NCBI RefSeq assembly: GCF_000330505.1
Contig: NW_004443763.1
Coordinates: 191,705-255,704 of the forward strand
Length of the DNA: 64,000 bases
Origin: Entamoeba invadens IP1
Taxonomy: Eukaryota; Evosea; Mastigamoebida; Endamoebidae
Direction of reading: 5' to 3'
Shown here: positions 46,618 to 56,530 of the stretch, piece by piece
Numbering within the stretch: position 1 is the first letter of the stretch
Layout of the letters: every line of letters starts with the position of its first letter
Position numbers and translations under genes: made by a program
Notes under the pieces: generated by a model
What the model saw: only the letters and a program-made list of their open reading frames with translations
Databases searched by the model: none
What the model was told of the DNA's origin: nothing

Positions 46618-47565
46618 TCAATCTTCTATAACTATAGAATAGATGTAACACACATTTGTATTTATCACTTCACTTCCATTTTCACATGTATTGATAAATA
46701 CACTCTGTTTTATATTTCTTCTATTCAAGACTATTCTATTTTCTTTCTTCGGACCATATTTAGCTTCTTCAAAAGATGATGGTAATGGATAAACATACAC
46801 AAAATTTCGAATAACTTCTGGGTTGTTTTTTAATAGAAAAATATAAGGGATATCGACTTGCACTTTATTAAATCTGTTGTCGACCTTAAAATCGTTAATA
46901 ACTTCAAGAAGTTCTTGTCTCCACTTTTCAAGTGATTTTACTTCGAGTTTGGTATTAAGCAAAATGGTGTTGTATATTTCTAAGTTATTTATTAATCGAA
47001 ATATATTATTAGCTTCCATTATAGATAAAACAACGGACTTATTAACTGACTTGTGGATATCACTGTGATTCAAAACGTCTTTGATGTAATTTACAAACGA
47101 ATGGAAGATCATTTTAAGTTCAACGTTCATTAAATTGACTGTGTTATAATTTCGTAGTGAAATTGGTAATGAGAGTCCTTGTGGTACAACATATTTTCCC
47201 GAAAAGATGTTGTACTTCTTATGAAAAAGTAATGCCATATTTAAAGGTACAGAATATCTTTCGCACCAATATGACAGTTGAGTAGTGTTAGTCATATATA
47301 CTTCAGTCTTATTATTAACAAAGATAACATCTTCAACACTTTTAAAGACATCTAAATTACCAAACATAGAAATAGAGTGGAAAGTAGTCAATGAGTTCAT
47401 TGTAGTCTTTAAGAACATTGAATGTATCTGTGAAACCACTTTTTGTGTTACATATCCTCCATCTCCTTTAAAAGTACTTTTCACAACATAGTCAACTTGT
47501 TTTTGGCTTGGTGTCTTCGACGACAAACACTCTGAAAGTGCTATACTCAACTTCACTCGGTGCAT
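46618..47565 (-). CDS. Unrecognised 315-aa protein
   Basis: Single exon from ATG 47565. No signal peptide or TM segment is seen. The sequence alternates short strands and helices, Asn/Lys-rich, with no motif I can name (for example TQLSYWCERYSVPLNMAL, YVVPQGLSLPISLRNYN, VQVDIPYIFLLKNNP). The 5' flank is A/T-rich. Probably a lineage-specific gene. Confidence 0.6.
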   Translation of the reverse strand: MHRVKLSIALSECLSSKTPSQKQVDYVVKSTFKGDGGYVTQKVVSQIHSMFLKTTMNSLTTFHSISMFGNLDVFKSVEDVIFVNNKTEVYMTNTTQLSYWCERYSVPLNMALLFHKKYNIFSGKYVVPQGLSLPISLRNYNTVNLMNVELKMIFHSFVNYIKDVLNHSDIHKSVNKSVVLSIMEANNIFRLINNLEIYNTILLNTKLEVKSLEKWRQELLEVINDFKVDNRFNKVQVDIPYIFLLKNNPEVIRNFVYVYPLPSSFEEAKYGPKKENRIVLNRRNIKQSVFINTCENGSEVINTNVCYIYSIVIED

Positions 47566-48167
47566 TCTAAGTAATTGTATGAGTTACATTTGAATTACAT
47601 TCAAATGTATGAAGCTATTTCGGTACAATTCTTTTATATTTGTTGTAATTATATAATGTATCATTAATTATAATACAGTGTTCGTATCATTAATTGTTAA
47701 ATCAATAACTATTAAGTAAATTATAGTAAATTTTATTATTAAATTTTAGTTCTGTTGAATTTAAACAAAAACACTTGTTTTGAGAAAATTCTATTCTAAA
47801 AATAATATTATATTATATTAATACTATATATTATTAAGATATTATCAAAAAATATTATTGAGAAGTTGGTTATGTTGAAAATACCATTCAACTATACTCA
47901 AATAAAAAAAGGCAACCATTCCAACATGGTAATTTACAAGTTCTTTAACTATAATAATAAATAAATTTATTAATAAATTATAAAAAAAAATAAAAATTAT
48001 AATTAATAATTATATGAATTGTAATAAATAGATTATAATGCTTTCTTACAAATTTTCTTGGTGTTTATTGAAACTAATCAAAAAGAACTTCGACTTTATT
48101 TTTTTTATGTTTTACTAAAAATTATAATTATAAAACCAAAAAAATATGATAATTACAAATCACTCAA
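47566..48167. other. AT-rich intergenic spacer
   Basis: No gene is seen before the second exon of the PH/coiled-coil gene, which reaches down to 48168. Confidence 0.5.
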
Positions 48168-51100
48168 TCACAAAATGGCAAAACGAGCCACAATCGCAAC
48201 AATCAGTGCTACAGCAATATATATAACAAACCCAACACGACTAATTCTTTTTTCATAAAAGTCCATTACCTTTTCTTCCTCTTTTTTTCCTTCACACCGT
48301 TTCATTCGGACTTTCATCTTTGTGTTAATAGTTTTTTATTAATAAATATATACTATATTATATAAATAGTAAATATTAATAAATGTATAGTAAAAACAAC
48401 AAACATCTTCAAACGCATCGACAATCGTTGTTTCACTTACACCTCCCATATTAAGTGGTATTGGTCGTATAACCCCTCCAACCTCGACTATTCCATTCGA
48501 CGTTTCCGTGTCCTTTAAATCGGTTTTAACCCGCCACGTTCCGCATTTCATCTCAAAATGGAGATTGTCGATGACTTCTCTTTTCTTCTCCTCAATTTTT
48601 TTGCAGATCTGGATATATCGTGGAAGTGCATCTTCTCCTCTCAAACACTCTCTTTGAACTTCTCCAAACAAATTTTGCTCGTCAAGAAATGTCCAATAGG
48701 ACTGACACAACGTGTAGATCTCATAATTGTTACAATCTTTATCTCGCTTTCTTTCAGAAACTTGAGTGGTGACGACGTTCGTTCCGTCATTCTGTTCTCC
48801 GAAGATTCTCTCTTCTATTCGTTCCGTCCGAAATCTCAAATCCGGTTTTGTGTCATTTTGCTTCGCATAAACGACAATTTGTCCATCACTTTTGTGATCT
48901 TTCCCACGAAGACAAAACGCAACAATCACGTTGTCAGATTCAATCGAAACCACTTCAAATATCCCAAAAATCTTCTTCTCATTTTTTTCTCTTTTTTCAT
49001 CACTTTCGTTTTGTCTCACTTTATATAACACTTTATAAACTTCACCTAGAACTGGAAAAACATAATCACGTCCTAATAAGCGCCCAAGACTCACTTTTCT
49101 TTTCTCATTTCTTCTTTCATTTTGTGATTGGAATACTCGATAACACTCCTCTAAAGCCAGACTCTCTAAAAGACAATATATAACATTACTTCTCCCAATC
49201 AATAGATTCATTACTCCTCTTTCATACACAACAGGTGTTTCTATATCACACTTTTTATAAAGGCTCACACACATCAAAGATTTGATCAACTTTTTGTTTG
49301 TTATATCTATTGTTGTACTCGACCGTTCCGACTCACTCATTTTCTTTGACGTCTCTTCTTTATTTCTCAAATATTCTATTTCAGCTATTATTGTACTCCT
49401 CTCGTTCTCCAAATTTGCAATCTTCTCTTTGTATTCGGTTATCACTTTTTCGCTCATTATATTATTATGTTTTATTGTTTGTAACTTCTCTTTCTCATCC
49501 GACAACTTTCCTATCAAATCGTTTTGCCTTATAATCTCGTTTTCTTTTTCTGCGACAAGAGCTGTCAATCTCTCTATTTCTATTTTACTTCTTTCTTCTT
49601 CCGTTTTAAATGCTTCAAGATCTCCGTTCATTTGCGTCATGTTCTCACTCATCGTTTTGCTCAGAACTTTCATCACTTCAATCTCATCTTTTAATTCGAC
49701 ATTTTCTTGTTTCATTATTTCTACTACTTGTTTAAAGTCATCCTCCTCTTTTAACGCTTTTTCTCTCATTTTTGTTATCTCTGCTTGAAGTTCCATAATC
49801 TTGTTGTCATTTATTTCGTTCACTTTTTGCATCTTTTCAATTTCGGTTTTGTTTGGTGTTTTTTCAATTTCTTTTTTCAATCGCATTAACTCCTCACTTT
49901 GCTCCATTCGGATCTTTTCGACTTCTTCACTCAATCTCTCTCGACTCATCACTAAATTTTGAAGATCAGAAATCGTTTTTTGAGTGTCCATTTTCGTTTT
50001 TGTATAATGTTCTTCCTTCTCCTGTAATTTGTTTTTGAGTTCTTCGATTGTTGTTAAAAATTCAATTTTTTCTGTTTCGTATTTTTGAACTATTTCTTTA
50101 GTTTCTGTTTCTATTTTTTCCTTTTCAGTTTGTTCAAAACTGTCACTTTTGGGAGATTTTTCACTTTTTTCGGAGCAACTTGTTGTTATTATCAACTTGC
50201 TCAATTCTTCTGGAGATTTTTTCCCCGAGTTTCCCGAAGATTGGCTTCCTTTTCTTTTCGAATTTGTTGTTCTTTTCACATTTTGGAGATTGTTCAATTC
50301 GGGTATTTCACATGAAACAACTCTTTTCAATTTTGTTTTATCCTTCTCGCCGCTCACACGCTGCCCACCTCTTTCGCTCTTTTCGGACTTCTCACTCATA
50401 TCATCAGAGATTTCGGAACAACTTGTTAACTCATCAGACGTGTCATTTTCCGAGATTGAAGGGTCGAAAGGTTCAGCACTTATAAGGGCGCCCCAGACTC
50501 TCCAGACCAGATCGACAGTTGCTTTAATGGTAGTCAACCATTTTGAGACTTCGCTTTGTTCGACGCAGAGACAACACAAGTTCTTATAGTGGTAGAGTCT
50601 CTTCTCATCGAATCCGACTCTCAAGAACAAATTGTCTTTCCCTTGCAGGACTATTGTGTTCTTTCTTGTCTCGGAGAGCTTCACAGTGACGTGCAACAAG
50701 TTTAAGATACACAGCGCCTTCTTATCGACGACGTCTTCTTTGTTCTCGAAGACTAACAAGAGAGGTGGCGAGACTATGACATAGACATTAACATATTTCT
50801 TCCGTATTGTTTGTTTCACTTTCATCTGGACGTTCCCCGCAAGGGTTTTGTTCAGTTCGATTTCTTTGAATATTTCGTCCAAGTTTGTCTTCATGAGATG
50901 TCCGACGTTCTTGAAGAGCAGTTGGATCTTCGACAACTTTGCCATTTCGATTGAGTTTCGCGTCGAAATACACAACGCGGACGCCCCGAGGTCTTTGTTG
51001 TATTGCGTTTTATTCACAAAGAAGTTTTTCCATCGTGTGAATGAAGATTCAGTGGAAAAATAAAATCTCCGAGACTCGTCTGAGACGGGTTTAATAATTA

Positions 51101-51302
51101 TAGAATAAGTAAAGGTCCCAATAGCTTCGGGTGGAATTGTTTGATCAACTTCACTTGATGCCGTGATCTCGGAATTCAATAAAGAAAACGTCACTTTTTT
51201 TTCATGAAATAACTCCACGGTTGTGCCAGTGATAGAACACCAGACCGGTAACATTATATGGGCGTGCGGTTGATAATAAAACAAAACGCCTTCTTGTGAC
51301 AT
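48168..51302 (-). CDS. Double-PH coiled-coil protein, tail-anchored (two exons)
   Basis: Exons 51302-48405 and 48317-48168 join in phase 0 to 1015 residues. An N-terminal PH-like domain (about 1-110, MLPVWCSITGTTVELF ... FTRWKNFFVNK) and a second (about 155-265) are followed by a Ser-rich stretch, a long coiled coil (about 370-650) and a C-terminal globular region (about 665-960). Exon 2 encodes 49 residues ending in a hydrophobic anchor (VGFVIYIAVALIVAIVARFA) with two residues after it, a classic C-tail anchor. The intron of 87 nt runs GTTTGT to CAAAG. Read without splicing, the frame would end in intron-encoded residues. The layout suggests an organelle tether or lipid-contact protein; no orthologue is recognised. 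Confidence 0.7.
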
Positions 51303-51900
51303 TCACTTGTGTTTCTTCGAGTTTCAAAGGAGAAAGAATGTTGCTTGAAAAGACCTCTTGCCTGTTGGAGTTATTTTTGTGTTTTAGTTATCTGCTTGTT
51401 TATTTACTAAAGATACTATAATTTAATTAGAATTTTAATTAGTTAATTAAGTAAAGTTTATGTGTCCAGTAATGTCGCTTTTTATTACAAATTTTGGACA
51501 AATTAGGCAAAGGTGTTTCTTTTTCTGCCAACTCTATTGTTTGATAATAATAAAAAAATGGAAATAGTAGTTAATATTAGAATTTATTTATTAAACTAAA
51601 CTATATTTTTTTTAAATGATGATTTATGATGTATATAAATGACTAAAATTAAATCCTTAAATTAGTCATGTTTCAACCAATTTTGACTTTGATACTAAAA
51701 AAGAAAAAAGATGGAAAAAAGGAAACAAAATTTATTTTGATGTTTGAATACTTCGAAAATATTTATTGTTATTTTTTTAAAAACAATTCAAAAGTGTTTT
51801 TTTTATTTTTTTTGCAATATAATTTAATTAAATTTTTTTATAGTATAAAAATAATTACAATATTTATATTTTATAGTAAAAAATAATATAAATTAAAATA
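51303..51900. other. Upstream spacer
   Basis: AT-rich, no gene. The small frame at 51668-51886 is poly-A/T driven. Confidence 0.45.
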
Positions 51901-52182
51901 CAGTAGAAATTCTATCTGTGTGTGGTTTTGACCAATCAAAAGTGATATACACACCGATAGAATATAATGATTTCCCACATATTTGGCACAAAAACCCGCA
52001 AAAATAATGTCAATTGCAAATTTGTTTTTATTTTAAAAGAGTAAAGACTTGGTAATAAAAACTAAAAAAGAGAAAAATTATCAAACAAAAATAAATTCAA
52101 AAAAGATAAAAAAAGAAAAGCAGAAAATGCTCCTTTCAAAATATTAAACTTTAAATGATAATAAAAAATACACCGAATTCCA

Positions 52183-52218
52183 CACACCAATCACAAGAGC
52201 ACGCTTGTGATTGGTGTG
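52183..52218. other. Perfect 15-bp-arm hairpin
   Basis: CACACCAATCACAAG, six-base loop, then CTTGTGATTGGTGTG. The right arm runs into the first codons of the hsp70 fragment (GTGTGATG), so it may mark the capture junction. Confidence 0.85.
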
Positions 52219-52605
52219 ATGAAAAAATCGATTCCACAAAACTTAACAATTTCAGCAAGAAAGTCACAGATATTTACGACACATGCAGACAACCAGCCAG
52301 GCGTGCTCATCTAAGTCTTTGAGGGCGAGGCATCGATGACATCACATTGCAACCTGTTTGACAAGGTTGGGTTGTTTGGTATCTTATTAGCACCACATGG
52401 AGTCTCACAATTGAAGTCACATTTGACACAAATGCAAATGGGATATTAAATGTGTCGCTGAAAACGAGACAACAGGAAAGAAGACTCTCAAAGGAACAGG
52501 TGGACAAGATGGTTGCAGACGCAAAATAGTTCAAGGCAAAGGACGACAAGATGATGACTTTTAAGGCTAAAAATCGACACTCACTTTATGCTACCGTGCA
52601 ATAAC
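52213..52605 (+). pseudogene. hsp70 fragment (substrate-binding domain), decayed
   Basis: The translation follows the HSP70 substrate-binding domain: [20 protein letters not shown], then [13 protein letters not shown] (stop) VFEGE, then CNLF and APHGVSQ. A frame change follows, then IEVTFDTNANGILNVS, RLSKEQVDKMVADAK (stop) and FKAKDDK. Family landmarks such as [15 protein letters not shown] and VTFDxxANGILNVS make the origin clear. Stops at about 52311 and 52526, frameshifts near 52400 and 52470, and absence of the ATPase domain show it is dead. It starts and ends inside the 51901-52985 TIR element. Confidence 0.8.
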
Positions 52606-54007
52606 ACAGTGAACAAGCAAATTTTTTCAAGGTTATCAACAAAATACAGAGAAGCAATTATCAAAGTACACTCGAGTTGTAAATTGACAAGAATCCGCAC
52701 CAAAAGTCCACGTTTTTATACAAAAACACAATGCGTTGTTCTTATTCTAAACAATTAAACGATTTAAAAATACACAATATTATTTTATGTTTACACGTGT
52801 CACGGTTTTTTCTCAAAAAAAACAAAAAAATACATTTTGTCATTTTTCTTGATTGTGGATAGTTTTACAAATTTCATTATTTTTTAGTTTTTTTGCCAGA
52901 AATTAAAAAAGAAAAGAAAAAAAAATTTACACACCTTGGGAAAACCATTTTCATGACTCCACACACCATGATAGAATTTTTACTGTATAACACTTTTTTC
53001 TATTAAAATCTATCGCAAAAATAACTATCATTAACAATTCAGTAAATTTTTTTATCGCATTGATTTCAGAATTTAATAAATTCTCACTAATATCTAAGAA
53101 ATTGAAAAAAAAAAATTAATCAATAATTATAATAGTTAATGTATAGTAAATATATAATAAAAGTATTAATTTGAATATTTAAAATACTGTATAGTTTAAA
53201 ATGGTTTTGATAATATTAAAATAAATACCAAACATCAATAGAAGAAGACCAAAATGACACAACTTTTTAAAAAGAACTGACACTGGACGGAATAAAATAG
53301 TATCGCATCAATGTGAATAGTAAAAAATAGTAAAAAAAGTAATACTTATTGATATAGACAAGTGTGTTTGGTGTGTTCATGTAGTTATTATTTAGTTATA
53401 CAACAAGTAATGTTTTGTTGATAAGACAATTTGAATTAAGTGCATATTAACATTTTTTACAATAGATTGAGTAAAAAAGAACAGACAATCGAATTCAATG
53501 AATTTAAAAACAGCTAGATTTTTGGATTTTTAATAATAGTAAATTTTTTCTCAAAAACAATTGACATCTTTTTCATTGTTACCATTGACATTGATGTTGA
53601 CCCTTATATTTATCAGATTGTATGATTATGTTGTTAAAGTAATAGGTATTCAATCATAAATTGTATACCTTTTCATTTATTTTTGGTTTATGTTTAGGAG
53701 TGTGTCATTGAATAACTGATGCAAACATTTGAAATACATATTGACTCCCTTCTTCAAGTTTTTTGCAAGAACTTCTTATATTTTTCTCATATTACACTTA
53801 ATTAAACAAACTTTATACTACACTTTATAAATGATATAATTAATTGGATTGTTTGACGTATTACTTTAAAAACTGTATTATTTTTAATTATAAAAAACTC
53901 GTTTTTTCTTCAGACGTTTGTTGATTTGGGTTGGTTTTTATTATCTCAACAATCATTATATTAAGTTCTAAAACCAATTCAATAATTTTTATTTTGTTGT
54001 TATTTCT

Positions 54008-54042
54008 AAAACACTGACACCATTTGCAAATGTCAGTGTTTT
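54008..54042. other. 12-bp-arm hairpin upstream of EF-hand gene
   Basis: AAAACACTGACA, an 11-base loop, then TGTCAGTGTTTT, perfect arms, about 165 bp before the ATG at 54205. It could be a binding site or a leftover MITE core. Confidence 0.7.
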
Positions 54043-54159
54043 TGGCCTATTTCACATTGGAAAACATGAAATATGACATAAAGAACATCATTAATAACGA
54101 GAATTAAAAACAATGTTGTTAAATGTCCTATCAAAGCCAAAATGTATCATCACACCCAA

Positions 54160-54188
54160 CGTTTTTAAATATTAAATGAATTTTGAAC
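54160..54188 (+). promoter_or_regulatory. Possible core promoter of EF-hand gene
   Basis: GTTTTTAAATATT (54160-54172) resembles the Entamoeba TATA-like GTATTTAAA element and TTGAAC (54183-54188) resembles the GAAC element; both lie within 45 nt of the ATG at 54205. Pattern match only, in AT-rich DNA. Confidence 0.3.
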
Positions 54189-54204
54189 GACTATTTACAT
54201 ATAA

Positions 54205-54780
54205 ATGGAACAATCAACACTTTGTAAGACACTTTATGATAAATTGAAAAAAGATGATGGGTCAGTCGAAGTAATACCTTTAATAGACGGAATCTTGGAG
54301 GAAGAGAGCAAGATCAACACCAACCAAACAGAAGAATATAAAAAGAAGGCAAAAGAGACATTGAAAGAGATAGCTTGCATATCACAAGGATATGAAGACA
54401 ACAAAATTATGAATAAAAATGATGCACAAGATTTTGTGGGATATGTCGATGCAGTTCGCACTTTTCAAAGTGCCAAGACTGAGTTGATGACACCACACTT
54501 CGGTTGTTTCTGTGATCCAAACATAATGCTGCGAAATTCGGACCTTATAAAGTTCTTAGATGGATGGATTGGGTTTGGAGAGAAGTACACGTTCAATAAA
54601 ATTGATAAAGAACATAAAGGGTATATCACTGTCGACCAATTTGTTGACGCCAAAACGTTCCTTTGGAATAAAGAAGAGAAGAAGAGTCAAATAGAGGAAT
54701 TGAGGATAAAGACAGAAGAAAAACAAAAGGAAAAAGGGGGCAAAATAACACTCGAGGACTTCATCAATTTAAGTGATTAA
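54205..54780 (+). CDS. EF-hand-like Ca2+-binding protein
   Basis: 191 residues, no signal peptide. One EF-hand-like loop is clear (NKIDKEHKGYITVDQF, about 133-148: D, K, H, Gly, Ile in the right places, and a hydrophobic partner), and a second degenerate one may lie near the C-terminus (KEKGGKITLEDFINLSD). Charged helices flank both. Size and layout recall the Entamoeba grainin family of granule-associated Ca2+-binding proteins, but the first half does not clearly match. Ca2+ affinity may be weak, as acidic residues are few in the loops. Confidence 0.6.
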   Translation: MEQSTLCKTLYDKLKKDDGSVEVIPLIDGILEEESKINTNQTEEYKKKAKETLKEIACISQGYEDNKIMNKNDAQDFVGYVDAVRTFQSAKTELMTPHFGCFCDPNIMLRNSDLIKFLDGWIGFGEKYTFNKIDKEHKGYITVDQFVDAKTFLWNKEEKKSQIEELRIKTEEKQKEKGGKITLEDFINLSD

Positions 54781-54895
54781 TTTCCTATGACTTGAATTTA
54801 TTATACGTTTCGATTGTATTTTATAAATATAGGAGGTGGGTTTAAAACGAATGAATAAAGAAGTGATATAAGAAATGACAAATTAATTAAACAAA

Positions 54896-55138
54896 TTAGT
54901 TGGCAGTGACGACTTCTTCTTTGAGTTCGTCTTCTTTGACTTCTTGTTTGAGTTTTCTGTTGATGATCCACTTTCGCAAGACCATCACTGAAGCAATAAG
55001 TGCAGACAACACAACTAAGACTGCAAACACAATGCCCCAAATAAGAACAGTCGCAAGCGTGTAATTTGCTTTGTTGTAATTTGCCTTCCACGCGTCGTCA
55101 GCAAGAGCTGAAGCAATAAAGAAGATGACAAAGAACAT
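54896..55138 (-). CDS. Small type I membrane protein, 80 aa
   Basis: A signal peptide (MFFVIFFIASALA) is followed by a 15-residue exposed segment with an N-glycosylation site (NYT), one TM helix (about 29-54, LIWGIVFAVLVVLSALIASV), a basic stop-transfer (RKWIINRKLK) and an acidic cytosolic tail (EVKEDELKEEVV). This ordered layout makes a real gene likely despite its length. No family is recognised. It converges on the EF-hand gene 115 bp away. Confidence 0.65.
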   Translation of the reverse strand: MFFVIFFIASALADDAWKANYNKANYTLATVLIWGIVFAVLVVLSALIASVMVLRKWIINRKLKQEVKEDELKEEVVTAN

Positions 55139-55880
55139 TGTTGAGTGAATGGATATCCAAGTTCACTCCTTTTATACTGTCGTTTACTTTTTGAAATACA
55201 AAATGAAATGTTCCAGCTCTCAGAGAATGTTTCGTCGTCTGTTTTGTCTTGTCAATGTGACGACACACCTGCCAAAAGAGGTCATCCAAGCCTGTTCTTT
55301 GAAAAAAACATTCGACAAAGCAATACTTCCATACTTTGTGTTAAGCAATAACTGCTTTATGGTAATACTTTTAGTATTTTATATTGTAAAAATATAGAAT
55401 AAATTAATAAGTGTTCGTTTTAGTTGAAAAATGCAGAGTCACTTCGAGCATTTCGTTCGTTTCGTCTTGTAAGTCGATATATTCTCGTTTTCTTTTTTTC
55501 GTTTTAAATACAATAATAGCATGGAAAATAGCCTACAAACCGGGACTTTTAATGTTTAAATGCTTTATTGTTATTTTTTTTGACTTATCAGAAAATTTCA
55601 GTCTTATTTTAACTGATTTTGAACTTCAAAAAATTGTGTTGTCATCATTATCTATATTTATAAAATTGTTTCATTTAGTAATATCAAAATTCATAATTTA
55701 AAACAAAAAGACATTTTTCTTAATTTGAACAATCAAACTTTCTTATGAATTTGAAATGATTTTCAAACATATAAAATATAGTTAAATTGTCGATTTAACA
55801 ATTCTTTTTATTACTCAGTAATTAAATAAATGAAAAACACAAAAAGTTTTCAAATGTAACTTTTGAAATATTTTTAATTA
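55139..55880. other. AT-rich spacer
   Basis: Several short open frames on both strands (55145-55397, 55411-55701) lack any domain-like pattern. No gene is called. Confidence 0.45.
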
Positions 55881-56249
55881 CAGTAAAACCTCGAGAGTTC
55901 CCCGATTTTTAGACCACTTGAATTTTGTTCAATGTTATTTAAAGTGTTAATGTGTTACATATATTCAAAGTACTTACAGTAAAACCTCTCAAGAGCGGGC
56001 ATTTTTTAGACTAAAATTAAAAATATAGTTCTCTATCGACAGGTAATTAAGGTTTGATTGGCTATAAACGCCCGCTCTCGAGAACAAAATACCACANNNN
56101 NNNNNNNNNNNNNNNNNNNNNNNNNNNNNNNNNNNNNNNNNNNNNNNNNNNNNNNNNNNNNNNNNNNNNNNNNNNNNNNNNNNNNNNNNNNNNNNNTTAA
56201 ATAACATTGAACAAAATTCAAGTGGTCTAAAAATCGGGGAACTCTCGAG
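55881..56249. mobile_element. Tigger/pogo-type MITE(s) around an assembly gap
   Basis: A TA-preceded CAGTAAAACC end at 55881 opens a 53-bp block (55890-55942) that recurs perfectly inverted at 56197-56249. Inside, a second TA-preceded end, CAGTAAAACCTCTCAAGAGC, starts at 55977, and its GAGCGGGC core is inverted again at 56070-56080. The outer right end lacks the terminal CAGTAAAAC. CAGTAAAACCTC-type ends are characteristic of Tigger/pogo MITEs. Confidence 0.7.
56097..56196. other. Assembly gap (100 N) within inverted repeats
   Basis: A standard 100-N spacer whose true length is unknown. It lies between the arms of the nested inverted repeats, which probably defeated assembly. Confidence 0.9.
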
Positions 56250-56530
56250 TTTATTAAATAAATTTCCGTTTTTTTAGAGTTTATATTTTATGCATAAACT
56301 ACACAAGTCAAAAAAAGGAAAACCATCAAAAATTTGATTAATATCCCTAAAAAAACAGGCCAAAACAAAAATAAGGGCGTTATTTTAAGTGTTAATAAAA
56401 CTTGTTACACATATATACAACATCCTATAACTTCTTATGTTTAAAATGATTATAGAAGATAGTTGTTGAGTATTAAACTTTTATTGTTTATACAGTACTA
56501 AAACAGTCTAAAAATATCACAAATTAGTAG

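Larger units (their letters stand above)
51901..52985 (+). mobile_element. TA-flanked TIR element carrying hsp70 fragment
   Basis: The ends CAGTAGAAATTCTATC (51901) and GATAGAATTTTTACTG (52985) are inverted copies followed by GTGTGTGG-like sequence on both sides. TA lies outside each end. A further inverted copy of the end (CACACCGATAGAATA, 51951-51965) lies just inside the left end, so a short MITE may be nested or fused there. The interior holds a decayed hsp70 segment and a 15-bp-arm hairpin. No transposase is seen. Confidence 0.6.
52986..54204. other. AT-rich spacer upstream of EF-hand gene
   Basis: No gene is seen. It contains a strong hairpin at 54008-54042, listed separately. Confidence 0.5.

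Noticed and set aside
49282..50589. Long plus-strand ORFs (up to 168 codons) opposite the PH/coiled-coil gene
   Set aside because: They are antisense shadows of Glu/Lys-rich codons, giving Phe/Ser/Leu-rich translations with no domain pattern.
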